DNA of 64,000 bases from Darksidea phi. Taxonomy: Eukaryota; Ascomycota; Dothideomycetes; Pleosporales; Lentitheciaceae. Below the pieces are notes generated by a model. The model worked only from the letters and a program-made list of their open reading frames with translations, was not told the DNA's origin and did not search any database. The DNA lies in NCBI GenBank assembly GCA_030770425.1, contig JASJFT010000191.1:1-64000 (forward strand), given 5' to 3'. Within the stretch, counting starts at the first letter, position 1; each line of letters opens with the position of its first letter. Of this stretch, positions 37,503 through 52,300 are shown piece after piece. The position numbers were made by a program, and so were the translations under genes.

Positions 37503-40500
37503 TATTAATACCTATTAATTATATATCTTTACTAACGATTATTCGTCTAGTCCTTTAGTAGAACCTTTAGTAAAAGAAACTAGAGTAGAATAGACTATTT
37601 AAGTATAGTATTCTAAATCTTTTAAATATTATAACGAAGTATTCCTAGTATTATAAATAGAAGATATTATTAATAGAGCTTCTTAATTATAATAACTAGT
37701 AGTATAAAATTAACTATATATTAGATATATTTAAGAGAATAAGTAATAATAGAATTCTTATATAGCTATTAGTAGTTATCTATATTATATTTCTATTAGA
37801 GGTTCTATATAATAAGAATAAATATTTTATTTAGAGATAGCTATACTATTTATATAGACTAGAGAAAAAGCTTATATAGAAATAATTATTATAGATAAAG
37901 AAATCGATCTTCTTAGTATACTATAAAGAGAGTAAATATTTAATATAGAAGATAGAGCTAGTATTTATAGTAGATATAATATAAACGATAGTATAAAGAT
38001 AGAGGATAATAGAAATATCTAGCTAGAGAGGCTACTAGTAAGTAGAGGACTAAGAAGTAGTATAAAGGATTTAATATTATCGATATATTTAACTATCTAT
38101 ATATATTATTAGTAAATTAGAAGCTATTATTATTATATAGTTACTACCTATACTATTATATAAGATATTAAAATATTAAAATATAATAAGATAATTAGAA
38201 TTATAAAAAATATAGCTAGTCTAGAAGCTAATATAATATTATACTAAGTAGTAGCCTAAGCTCTTAAAGAAGGGGATTTATTAGAGAATATATATAATAT
38301 AAATAAAATAAAAGTTATACTATTTATATTAAACTTTATTAAAGTTTTTATAAATAAGAATAACTTATAAAGTTATTAAAATACTCGTATAAAGTATATA
38401 ACTATAACTACTATAGAATAAATTAATAAAGATAATAGATAACTAAACTTTAAAATTATCTAGCTAGTTATAATCTATTAGAGTAACTAAACTATCTTCT
38501 CTATCTTTAATTAGTTATATATATACTCTAAAAGTAGATATACTAACTTTTATATTAGTCTCTATTAGCTTAAGTATCTTTTTAATTCTAAGACTAAAAA
38601 TTAAATTAATAAAAATTCTTAAGTTCTAATCTATAATAGATTTAGAACCTATAAGACTTTAAAAATTCTTAAATTCTATCTTAAAAATAATATTATCTTA
38701 TATTATCTTTCTTCTTATTTATCTTATAAGCTATAGTTCTATATTAATAAAAGATTCGCTACGAGTTAATATAGCTAATAGATAGTCTATATTTATAATA
38801 TATATACTTTATACTTTCTATACCTCTAATACTACTTAATATTACTTAATATTACTTAATATTCTTTATAACTAGTTATTAAATTATACGTTTATATAAT
38901 ACTATTATAGATAATAGTATATAGTATAGTTAGTTTATAATACTAGTCTATATAGCTAAGAGCCTATATAGTAGTATTCTAGAACTAGTTAATTAGATAT
39001 AATTATATAATCTATTTAAAAGATAGTACCCTTTATAAATAAGTTTAATAATATAATAGCTTTAAAGTAGTATAAATTATAGATTCTTTAAGTAAGTCTA
39101 AATACTAAATCTAAGTATATAAGTAACTAGATAATTCTACTACTACTAAAACTATATACTACTACTATATCTATAGTAATTATTAAAACTATAATAATAA
39201 GGTCTAAGATATTTTCTAAGATAAATATTAGCTTAGTACTATTAAGCTATTATACTAGTATTAGATCTAATATTCTTAAGCTATTAAACTACTACTAAAC
39301 TAATTAAATATAGTAGAGGCTATATATATATAATATACTATTAGGGTTATATACTTAGAGAGAATTAAATATATAATAAGCTTTATAATCTACTATAGAC
39401 TATTACTAATATAAGAATTAGTAAATTATAATATTTATATATATACTTAAAGATATTCTCTACTAATATTTTAATATATTCTAGTTTAATAGAAATATCT
39501 ATTTATATCTACTAAAGCCCTTACTACTAATAAATAAGCTTCTTTCTAATATCTCGAGTATTAACTTCTATTATAAATATAAGGTAGCTACTATTAATAT
39601 TATTATTTATTAACTATCTAGTATTAAATAAATACTTTTATTAATATTACTTTAATACTAATACTATTACTCTACTATACTCTCTTATACTAGTACTTCT
39701 CTATATTATATTAACTATTATTCTAATCTATATTAACTAATAGACTAGAAAATATTCTATTATTAGCTTTATAATATTTAAGCTAGTAGCTACCTCTAGA
39801 GATAGTATACTATTAATAATTAATAAGATAATAATTTATTTACTCTTTAAGTTACTTCTATTAATAGTATAACTAGTCTACTAGCTCGTTTAGTTTATTA
39901 ATTATAATCTTAAATATAGAAGAATATTTACTAAGATAGTATAGAAGTAAGTCTATACTATTACTAAACTCTACCTCTTACTATCTCTATTATTATTAGC
40001 GAATCGTTTATCTAGTAACGAAGAGATTCTAGAACTAAACTATCTATATTAGTAGTTATTCTAAGTTAATAAGATATTAAATAAGAAGGTTATTAAGACT
40101 AGTATTAACTAGTTAGTAAAGAGTACTAGTCCTCTTATCTACTACTAGCTATTTCGATAGTAGAGATAAGAATACCTAGTTAGAATTAATAAACTAATTC
40201 TAGACTTAACTATTCTAATCCTAGAAGTTCTAGAGAAGCTATCTATTTAAAGAATATATTTATAATCTCTAGTTAAATAACTATAATATAGAGATTCTAA
40301 AATTATATTTAAGTCTTATCTATAAGAAGAGACCCTATTACTAGACTATATCTCGATTAGACTAAACGATTCGATAAAAACTATAGTATTAAATTAGCTA
40401 AATTAATTAAGTATAGTAAATTAATCCTTAATAAATCTATTATAGAAGGACTCTATCTTAGAAGCTTAGTAATCTACTATTAAAGAGACTAGATAATCTA

Positions 40501-43053
40501 TTAGTCTAGACTAACTATCTTTAACGAACTAGTCCTTTAGATAATAAAGGGCTACCTTTATAATAAACTTTAACCCTTTTACTTTATACCCTACTTTAAG
40601 ATCTACTACCTTACTTACTTAATAAATAATAAGCGAAAATTCTAAAATACGAAGTATTCCTAGTCTATTTTCTACGAATACCTAGGATAAGTTAAAAAAG
40701 CTATTAATAATAAGAATTAAATAGTTTATTCTATTATAAGCTATATATATAGCTAATTATATAAAAGAAGAATAATAGCTATATAATAATTCTAAGAAAG
40801 AAGTAGAAGGACTTTAAATATAGACTTAGTCTACCTCTACCTACTATAATATACTAGAATTATTTAAAGACTTAAGCTTTCTAGTATAAAATATCTAAAT
40901 AAGGCTTCGTAATAAGCTATATACTAAATTATTAGTAGAACTAGTCTATTATATCTAGTCTATACTAGAAGATATTTATAATAGTATTAAAATATTTAAA
41001 GATATTTAAAGAAGATAAGAGCTAGAAAGAATCTACTAAAATAAATAGATAGTAGTAGATAAGTAAGTTATAGCTAATATATCTAAATCTAAGTTATATC
41101 TATAAATAGTTTATAAGAAGATATTATTATTAGCTAGGAATCTTATAAAATAATAGTAATAAATAGCTAAATAAGTTATAGTATAAGATCTTATATAGCT
41201 TAAACTTATTAGCTTTATAAATACTTAGATAAAGATACTAGAGAATCTTATAAATAGTATTAGATTAATATTAAAGAAGAAAATCGATAATATTATAAGG
41301 AATATACTAGCTATTCTAAATACTTAAAGGGAAGATACTATATTAAGATTAGTACCCGCGTTATTAATATTATAGACGCTATCCTCTTATTAGATACCTC
41401 TAATAGTCCTCGTCTATAATAAACTAATATATAATTTTCTCTTATATAGCTCTTATTAGATAGAACTATCTAATTTTAAAAAGAAAGTAAGTAAATTATA
41501 AAGAACTATAGTATAACTTAAGAAGATATAAATAAGAAATAAGTAAATAAGATCTATAGAATTATATAGAGAATAGAATATAGTAAATAATCTATAGTCT
41601 AAATATATACTATATAGTTTAAATATTATAACTATAGACTTCTTAAATCTTATTATACTATTATTAAGTAAAGTCGTAAGAGTAGTATTAGCTCTATTAA
41701 TTTAATAGTAAATAATAGCTAATAAGTAATATAAATAATAGTAATTACTAAATTTACTTTAAATAATAGATTTTTTATAATAAATCTTATAACTATTATA
41801 AGACTCTTCTTATTATAAAAATCTAGAATTAACTATTATATCTTTATTATATAACGGCGGTATATCTCTACTAATAAATATCTAGTAGGAATAAGAATAT
41901 AGCTATAAAGCTTTATAGAATATATTTTAGTATTTAAATTAATCTAGATAACTACTATAAGTATAATAATAATAATAGTAGTAATAATCTACTATAATAC
42001 TATATAAAAGTAATAATCTACTATATTTATAAGCTATAATAAATCGACTAGCTATAGTATAGATATCTTTATAAATAGTAAGATTATAAAATATATAGAT
42101 TCTATATATACTATATAAATATCTAGAGTAAGTTTCGTTCTAATAGTAGCTATAGAACTAAAATATAATAATTATAAATATTTCTTTATATAGTTAGTAT
42201 AGAATACTAGATTAAAGATATAAAATAGTAATTAAAGTAGAAAAAATAGTCTTAGGTATAAGAGGAATTCTAGTAATATATAGTAATAGTTTCTATATTA
42301 TATTTCTAATAGAAAAGAAGATAAATAAGTAAGCCGTCTATATTAGGATTATAGATAGAGATATCTATTTCTAAGATATAAATATTAGATACTTTAATTC
42401 TAAATTATAAAATATAAATAATAATAGTATATATATTAACTAGGGAAAGATAATATATAAAAATATCTACTATTTTATAAATATAGTCTAAGTATAGTAT
42501 AATAAATATACTATTAGTTCTAACCTAGATTCTATATTAAAGTACGTATAATATATAATAGGTTCTAAGTACTTTATATCTAACTTTTTTAAAAAATACT
42601 TAATCTTAATATTAATAATCTTTAATATTATCTTTTTATTAATAATAAAATACTTACTTATTTATTTTAAGTTATACTAGTATTATTAGTTCTTTTAAAT
42701 ATAGGTTAATATATTCTAAGTATTAGAAAACTATTATATTCGACTAGTTAGAAAGTCGATAACTCTTTAATATATACTTAAGATCTTTTTATCTATACTT
42801 TAGTTACTAGATAATTAATAAAGCTAATACTCGTCTTTTATATTATTAAAACTCTTAGATTTAATACCTATTATAATCTTAATAGAATATATATTATAAC
42901 TTAAATAAATCTTAGAGTTATATATATATTCTATTATTAAAAATAGTTAATACTAGTTATTTTACTAATAGTTTAAGTATATTTATAAGTATACTTTAAG
43001 CTTTTAATTTTAATATTTAGTTTAACTATCTATCTATAAGTAAAAGGCTATAC

Positions 43054-43073
43054 TTTTTTTTTTTTTTTTTTTT
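43054..43073. repeat. T20 homopolymer beside a 16-bp palindrome
   Basis: Twenty T in a row, the last four overlapping the perfect palindrome ttttcctcgaggaaaa (43,070-43,085). It could be the poly(A) tail of a minus-strand LINE/SINE insertion, but no LINE coding sequence was recognised next to it. Confidence 0.6.
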
Positions 43074-43307
43074 CCTCGAGGAAAAGCTATATTACGTAAC
43101 TATACTATTATAGGGGAGTTTTTCTACTTAATAATAAACTATATATATCTAAAGACTAGTATTAAAATTTTAACTATATATAAAAAGAGTAGAATACTTA
43201 ATATCGGCCTATAGAATAGTAGGTAGCTAATACTAACTTTATCTAATATAAGTCTTAATATACGGTCTAGAGGAAGGGGGTAGAATATAGAAGAGGGGAA
43301 CTACTAG

Positions 43308-43392
43308 AACTAAGAGATACGAACTAAGGAATACGAATTAAGAGATATAAATTAAGGGATACGAACTAAGAAATATAAACTAAGAGAGTAGT
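43308..43392. repeat. 14-bp minisatellite, about six copies
   Basis: Units are versions of aactaagagatacg. Copies differ by C/T and G/A (atacg versus atata, aact versus aatt), so RIP has acted on the repeat. Confidence 0.8.
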
Positions 43393-43800
43393 ACTTATAT
43401 TAAATAGCTATATACGAAGGTATAAAAGGTTATTCGTCTAATAATCGAATACTATATACTATACGAAGTATAATAAGTCGACTAATCTTCTATAATAAGT
43501 CGAATACTATCTACTAAACTATAATTACTAATGTTAATAATATTCCTAAGGAAGTGAAGGGACGTTTAAAGAAGAAGCTACGAGAACTAGAGTTAGGGGA
43601 TAAGAGAGTAGTAGATCTAGATAGTACTAGGATATTATATCTTCTTATCTTCGATAGTAAGGTTCTTCTCTAGGCGCTCGGTATAGTATATCTATATTAA
43701 TAAGGAAATATAGCTAACTAGTAATATAGTCTTAATTCTAGAGAATAAGATCTTTATTTATAATTAAAATATAAGACTACGATAGATAATTAGTAATATC

Positions 43801-44050
43801 TATTAGTAGTTCCCTTTAGAATTTCTATCTAATCTAGTTTAAATCTTATTTACTATATTTTACTATAAGATATTATATACCGCTAAACGTTATTTAATCC
43901 CTTAGTATTAGTTCGTTTACTATATTTTATAATAAGATATTATATATTAAGACGATTAGTATCTTATATCTACTATATATTCTACTTCTAATATAGATTT
44001 AATAATATACTAATCTTATAACTATATAATCTTATCCTTACTAATCTATA
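43801..44050 (+). repeat. Copia D 5' LTR
   Basis: Starts tattagtagt, ends actaatctata. Same length as the 3' copy; differences are almost all C/T or G/A. Confidence 0.9.
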
Positions 44051-47000
44051 GATTATAAGCCTTTTACGAATCTACGTATTACTAAGCTTTATACTAAACT
44101 ATTAGGTCTTTTATAAGGAAATAGATTAGCTTTTAATACTATTTATTAAGTTATATTTAGTCGTCCTAGTACTATTACTACTTAAGATCCTATACTCTTA
44201 GGTATAGTACCTTTATAATCTATACTAATTTACTATAATTTTATACTATAGAGTATAGTACGTTTATAATAAACTCTAGTTAAACTATCTTAGTTAACTA
44301 GGTTATATATACTTTAGGTATTACCCTCTATATATATAGTAAGAACTAGAAGGACTAGAATAAATAACTTAATAACTATACTATAGAGCGTTAGACGAAG
44401 GATATTCTTAACGACTTATTTACCCGGTCTACTTATAACCTAAATAACTTTATTAAAACTAAACTTAATAAATCTATTATCTCTATATTATCTACTATAC
44501 TAATTATAGTTTCTAGCTTTCTAACTTCTATATATAAGTAAATTATAGCTTACTTCGATATATTAAAAACTTAATATAAGAAATAGGTATAATAGATCTA
44601 TAAGAGTACCGAATAATATAATAAATATATTAAACCCTAGAATAAAATAATTACTAAACGATAATTTAAGTTAGAAAAGGTAGTCTATAACTAGAATTTA
44701 AAGGATACTAAGTTATAAAGCGTTATTTTTAAGGGTATATATACTAACTATTATATATCCCTATATATAAAAGATACTACGTATAAGATATATAGTATAC
44801 TTAGCTCTAATAATAAAGATATAAGTTTAAATAATATCTATAAGACTATTAAGACCCTCTAGAGAATTTTATTTAACTACTACTTATTAGTCTATAAATA
44901 GACTAGTACTTTTTAAAATATAACTATAGACCTTAGTATAGTAGGTATTATTATTATACTCTATAATATTCTATACCCTAATAGTACTCTTATATATAAC
45001 GAAGATTTAGATAATCTCTTCTCTAATATTATATACTTAACTAAGCTAGGTTACGTAGTACTAGTTTAGATAGAGGACTAATATAATAATCTTTGCTATA
45101 GTAGAAAATAGATAGTTAATAGACTTAAATAAGCTCTAATAGAGTATAATAAATTATAGCCTATAGACCCTATTAAGACTTTTACTATTAGGGCTAAGAA
45201 AGAGGAAAAGAAACGCGTCGATAAGCGTTATATAAAGTATACTCCTACTAATACTATAATTAATAGTACGAATATAACTAATAAAATAGATATTATTAAA
45301 TTAACTAATATATAGAAAAGTTAGAAGTATAATCTATATTTTTACTATAAGAAGCCCTACTATAGAGGATCTAACTATTACTTTAAGCTATACCTCGAGA
45401 AGAAAGTAGAAATAGAAAAGAAAAGAAAGACTAAGAAGGTAAAAGCTAATATTATAAAAATAATAACGAATATAGTAAACGTTTATATAATAGTTAGTCG
45501 TCTATTATTACCATAATAGTAATCTTCTTCTAAGATACTAGATACTCTATATAGTACTACCTTCTTCTATATAAATATCTCTCTATTAATACTTTAATAT
45601 ACTATTTATAATATAACCTATAAATACTATTATTACTATAATACTACTACTACCTAGAGTGTTTATAATAATAAATCTAAGTTTATTATCTAATTAAATA
45701 AACCCGTACCTATAATTAAAGATATTAATAGTATATTATAAGTCTAAGGACTAGATACTATATAATTTAATATTATAAAGAGTAATAGTATAGTCTAGAC
45801 TATTATCTTAAACGATATAGTCTTCGAAGAAGACTTTATAATAAACGTTATCTTATAAGCTTTTTTTAAATAGAAGGACTACTTCTATAATAGTAGTATT
45901 AATATACTTATAAAGCCCGATAGCTCTAAGTTTATCTATCTATTTAAAATAGATAGAATTTCTAATTTTTTAGTTATTTATAACGAAGAGGAGGTTATAT
46001 ATACTATTACGTATACTATTCTTTATAGTAATTATTTCTCTTATACTATCTCTTATATAGCGCGCCCTTTATATAAGTAGTATATAATATTAAATTATTT
46101 AGACCTATTAATATTAAAGTATTTAGCTAAAAAGGTTAATAGTATAGAGATTTTTAATACGAAGCTATTCGACTATAAGTCTTATAGTATAGTAAAATTA
46201 TTATAAATCTTTTCTTATATACTATAAGAACGTCTCTTTTATATTTTAGATAAGGTCTATATTAATATTATAGAATCTATTATATCTAAAGAACGTAATA
46301 GAGAGTACTATTAGATACTTATTACTAATAGCTTTTTCTAATACTACTAGATATTCTACTTAGATTTTAGAGCCTTACTTACTAAAGAATTAATTAAGTA
46401 GTATAATACCTAAGAGATAGAAATAGGTCTCCGCGTTAGTACTATCTACCTTAATAATACTAGAAAATTTATAAGTAATTAACTTAAATAATATATTAAA
46501 AGTAAGAGTATTAAACTTAAGTACTCTTCGCTATATAATACCTTAAGGAATAGTATTATAAAACGTACTAATAGTATTACTTCTATAAGTATACGTATAA
46601 TATATATTATTACTAGTATTTTTTAGAATTTATAGCTATATATAGTATAATATTAAGTATAGAATTAGAACTTCCTATTAACCTCTAGTATTTTTATTAA
46701 GAAAATACCTTATAAGATATATTAATTAGAAAATAATATTCCTAATCTAGTACTAAATCTTACCCTTATTTATATCTTTAACTATATCGGTTATATTTAT
46801 ATATTCGAGGTAAAGTATATATATAGTAAGAAACTAGTATCTTATAGCTAGAAAGACTATCTAGTTAGTATAATTACTAAGAATATATACGAGATATATA
46901 TCCCTAAAATAGAAGATATTATTTATTTAGCTATAGTCTACTAGAATTTCTATAATTATAATATTAAAATTACTATATCTAGTCCTAATAAGCTCTCTCT

Positions 47001-49124
47001 TTCTACCTAATTACCTCTAGTTACTAAGGCTTTACCTTCTAATATAGTTACTAATACTATTAAATCTATAGATAATAACTAGTAGGAATAACTTTAAGAA
47101 GTAGTAGGATTATAATCTAATCTAGGAGGTAACCCTACTAATACTACTATATAAGAGGAGAATTAAGATAAGAATACTATTATACCCGATATATTATTAG
47201 AATAAGTCTTTAATAACCCCCTAAATCTATATAGAGATAGACTAAATTACGTACTAGTATACGACCTTAGAAATAAGTATTATTATCTCTACTTTATATC
47301 TTTAATATTTAAGCGAGTTTTTACCTCTACTATTATAAAGATACCTATAGGTATATTACTATTAAGCCTTCTATCTAAACTAAAGAACTATTATAAATTT
47401 AAGTTATACTCTTATAGAAATTAATTTTAGCTTATTATAAATAAGAAGTTCGATTCTCTTAAATAGAATAATATCTAGTAATCTATAATATCTACTAAAC
47501 TAAACTAGTATAAAGTAATATCTAGTTAGTAGATATATAAGTATAAAGGTAATATTAATAGTAAACTTCTTAAATATAAAGTATATCTTATCGCCTATAA
47601 TAATTTTTAGATATAATCGGAATATTTCTAATCTATCTATTTATATATTATATATATAATAACTCTATATACTCTCTTTATACTTATTATTCTCTAGGAC
47701 CTAGAGTATAAATAAATCGATATTATTACTATCTATCTTAATACTCGTTTAGACGATAAGTACGTCGTTCTTCTATAACTCTTCCTAGATATTATAGATA
47801 GTAGTACTACTATTTAACTACTACGTAGGATTTATAAACTTAAAGAATCTACTCTACTATAGTATCTTAATCTTAAAATTTTACTTTTAGATCTTAAATA
47901 TATATCTTTAGCCTCTAACCTATATATCTTTATTAATAAAAATACCCGAGGTATTATTATTATATATATTAATAACCTTATTCTTACTACCTATACTAAG
48001 AAGGATATAGCTATTCTTAAGGATACTATTTTTAAGTACTATAAAGCCTAAGACCTTAGACTACTATTCTTCTACCTAGGTATTAAAATTATTAGAGATA
48101 GGAATAAGTATATACTCTTTATCTCGATAGACCTATATTTTAATAAACTTATTATAAATTATTATATAGATAATAAGTTATCTATAAAGGTTTCCCTATT
48201 TTTAAAGTATTTCGAAGAATATCTATAAGATATAGATATCTCTTAGAATACTATTAAATAATACTAGTCTTTTATTACTCGTCTTTTATACTCTATAAGT
48301 ATATACTATTCTAATATAGTATAGTATATATACTTTATAGCCTATTTTATAAGTAATTCTACTTTTTAGTAACTAAATCTACTATTATATATTATCTATT
48401 ACGTTAAGGACTACTATACTCTTAGAATCTAATATAATAGTTTTAATATAGATAGCTTAGCTATTTACTTAGATACTACTTATATAGATAGTACTAGTAA
48501 TAGAAAATCGTTATATAGCTATACTTTTAAGCTAGTTAGTAGTCTTATCTTATATAAATTACTTAAATAATATATCGTTATAACTTCCTCTACTAAAGCT
48601 AAGTTTATTACTATAATATATATAGTAAAGAAAGCTACCTAGCTACGTAATCTTTTTACTTAGTTCGGTTATAAAGAAGACGATTTTAAGTCTATAAGGC
48701 TATATATCGATAATTTCTTTATAATTATACTAATTTATAGTAATAGTTATTATAAGTAATTAAAGTATATCGATATTTAGTATAAATATACCTAATAGGA
48801 AGTTAAGAATAGTAACTTAGATATAATCTATCTCTCTAGAGTCGATATACTCGCTAATAGTTTAACTAAATCCTATTACTTACCTCTATATAAGAACTTT
48901 ATTACCTAAATAGATATAATTACTATTAATAATAACTCTATACTATAAATTATAGTATAATTACTCTAAAATTAGACTATTTTATAATACTTTTATATTA
49001 TTTTATAGTATTTTTACTATAAATTATACTCTATTAGAGAGTACGTTTTCTTCTTATTAAACTAAATTATACGCCCTTAAGTAAGTATTAATAAATTCTC
49101 TTCTTTATAAGTCTTAGGGGGGTA

Positions 49125-49374
49125 TATTAGTAGTCTTCTTTAGAATTTCTATTTAATCTAGTTTAAGTCTTATTTACTACGTTTTACTATAAGGTATTAT
49201 ATACTATTAAGTATTATTTAATCCCTTAGTATTAGTTTATTTACTATATTTTATAATAAGATATTACGTACTAAGACGACTAATATCTTATACCTACTAT
49301 ATATTCTACTCCTAATATAGGTTTAATAATATACTAATCTTATAATTATATAACCTCGCCCTTACTAATCTATA
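49125..49374 (+). repeat. Copia D 3' LTR
   Basis: 250 bp, starts tattagtagt directly after the purine tract and ends actaatctata. Confidence 0.9.
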
Positions 49375-52300
49375 ATATTAATCTAGATATCTAATTCTTT
49401 AAGTCCTTAGTAGAGTATAGAGGATCCGAATAGCTAGCGAACGCTCTAGTAATTAAGGCGGTAATATAGAAGTAAGGGGAAGGAGGAGCTAATAGAGTTT
49501 TATACTAAAATTAGAAAAGTTCTCTAATTATTATATAATTAAACTATATAATATTTACCTATAGGTCTTAGTCGAGATACTAGACTATACTTATTTATTA
49601 TTTAATATTAAAATAAAAGTATACGTCTAACTAGAATTTAGTAATAAAGATAAAGTCTTAGTCTAAGATTAGTAATAATAAAGGTCTAATCTTAATAAAT
49701 ACTTTTATAAATAATAGATTAGCTAATATACTTATAATAATATTCTTTATTATAGATAGATACTAAATTAGCTTTAAAAAGTAGTTAATAAGTACTAATA
49801 CTATATTATAAATATTATCCTTAGAATTCTTAGATTCTAGTAGATTAATAATAAAGTTTAAGAAGTAATTATACTATAGATTCTATAATAGAAGAATTAG
49901 TTCTAATAACTTTTATAATTTATATCTTTATACTTTATTTATTTAATATACTATATAGTCTCGTATATATATATTAACTTCTATTTATAATTTTAATTAA
50001 TAATACTTTCTTTATAAGAGTTTAATAATCTTATTTACTTTATAATAACCTCTTAAGAAATTATTATAATTTCTTATAAGAATAGCTTAATAAAAAGCTT
50101 TATTATTAGAAATTTATACTTTCTCTACTCTTTAAAGAATATTCTTTAAATCTATAATCTATAAAGATATACCCTTTTACTTTTCTTTATTTTTAAACTT
50201 TTATATATACTATATATTCTTATAATAGACTATATTATATTCCTAGACTTTTTAGATATAGTTTAATAATAATTTAAAGATTTTCTAACTAAAGAACGAG
50301 TTATTATTTATAACTTTTAATAAAGACTTATATAATATAAAGGTAGAAAATACTTTATAATATTAAAGGAATATTAAAGCTAGATTTAAACCTTTTAATT
50401 ACTCTTTAGGTTTATCGTCCCTATCTATAAATAGATTAAGGTTAATAAATAATATATTATTAAAAACTAATACTATATTAAGAGATTCTATAGTAGAATA
50501 GTTTATACTATCTTTAAATTTTTAATAAATTACTTATAAATTCTTATTAGTAAGATTAAATTTATATACTATTTAATCTTTAATATATAAAGTTATAGAC
50601 TTCTAAAATATTTATATCTAGAGTTTATTTTAGAGTATAAGAAGTATAATATTTCTTAATATTCTCTTCTTTCTAAGCTAAAAGCCTTTAATATAACTAG
50701 ATTATTATAATAGTATATTAGTTAGATTCTTTATATTAGACTTATATTTAATCTTAAAGTTAAAATAAGCTAACTCTTTAACTTAGTATACTTACTTAGA
50801 TAAGAGTATCTTTATAATTATAAAATATCTTAAATTATTATAGTTATATAGTATATAAATAGTATCTAAAGTATATTTAAAATAATATTACTACTATTTA
50901 AAAGTTTTTATAATAGTAAATAACTCTTTATTATAAGTATTCTACTAGATCTATAATCTAGTAAACTTACGACTAAAGAATATAACTAGTTTTTAATATT
51001 TCTTTATTAAGAGTACTATTAATTATAGTTATAATAGAATAGCTATTATAGTAAACTTAGAGATATTAATAATAACTATTATAAGTTTTATTAGATTAAA
51101 GTACTAGAAAATAGAAACTCTTATAAAGAGCTTATAGAATATAAGAAATATATTATATATATCTTTTAGCTAAAACTAAGAAATATACTACTTTATAAGG
51201 CTTTTCTTAATTTTCTTTAACTTTTTTATTAATATATTCTTATTAAAACCCTATTAGATTAGTATTAGATTCTATATAGAGATTATATATTTTAGAAGTA
51301 AGTAAATAATATCTAAGTAGTTATAAATAAATTATTAATAAAGGTTTATAAACTTAAGAAATACTTAAATATTTTAATAATTCTTAGACTTTAGTTACTC
51401 TTTAATTATTTAGACTTATATTAGATTTATAATTATCTTATAAAAGATTATTATAAAGTTAAGAAACTTTACTAACTTTATAGAAAAGATATATTTTAAG
51501 ACTTTATAATAAAGTTTCTAATTATATAATCTTTTAAAGACTTTATAAATATATTATTTATAATTCTCCTTTTCTTTAAAGTATATAAGAATATCGTTTA
51601 AATAGATAATATATATTTTATCTAATAGACTACCTAAGACTTTATAGATATATAACTAAAATATAGTAAATATATTTATAAGACTAAATAGTATTACTAA
51701 ATATTTAAAATAGCTATAATATATTTTAAATACTATCTTCTACTTATTACTCTTCTTAATATATAATTAATAATATACCTTATAGAGATTAAGTTTTATA
51801 AAAATCTTAATCTTAAATAGTTAATTTAGTAATTTACTTATAAGGGGAATAGAATAATAATTTTTAATTATTATCTTATTTAAATTCTTATAATTAATAT
51901 ATAATTAAAGTATATTATTAGCTTTAGGTATAAAAAGTATTAAAACCCTTATTAAAGACTTACTAGACTAAATCTACCTCTTTTCTAGAAAGTTATTAAG
52001 GTATTTCTTTAGAATCTTAAGTTCCCTTTTAAAAAGATTATAAATAGATAGATTTAATAATATCTTTTTCTTTTTAAGATTAATAGTATAGTTATACTCT
52101 AAGTTAGGAGCGATTCTATTAATAAGGTTAGAACTAAAGTATTAAAGCTAATTATAAAGATATTTTAATACTTTTATAACTTCTTTAAAGTCGATTTTCT
52201 TATTAAAATTATTATAAAAAGTATCTAGATAGTTCTTAAACTTTTATTACCCCTTTTAATTAAAAGTTATAATCCTTTATAAAGGGATATTTATTATTAA

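Larger units (their letters stand above)
35697..43800. other. RIP-saturated DNA, element type not identified
   Basis: Eight kilobases almost free of CpA/TpG. It is probably transposon-derived because RIP acts on repeated DNA, but I find no RT, integrase or transposase motif I trust. A plus-strand reading around 39,700-40,800 looks Ser/Gln/Pro-rich if C-to-T changes are allowed for, as in some gag proteins; this is only an impression. It contains two minisatellites and a T20 tract, listed separately. Confidence 0.55.
43801..49374 (+). mobile_element. Copia retrotransposon (D) with both LTRs, RIP-inactivated
   Basis: LTRs of 250 bp at 43,801-44,050 and 49,125-49,374 enclose a plus-strand Copia pol. 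Gag lies at ~44,100-45,500 and integrase at ~46,000-47,000. Reverse transcriptase lies at ~47,690-48,260: an IDIITIYLNTRLDDKYV block, then YINNLIL (family YVDDLVL) near 47,966, then FYLGIKI. The end of RNase H is at ~48,740-48,930, with a KYIDI and a DILANSLTK block (family KHIDI and ADxLTK). A purine tract, cttaggggggta, precedes the 3' LTR. Flanks are atatc and atatt, a likely 5-bp target duplication with one change. Stops are TAG/TAA throughout. Confidence 0.88.

Noticed and set aside
35697..43800. Centromeric satellite
   Set aside because: No dominant long tandem repeat; only small local minisatellites are present.
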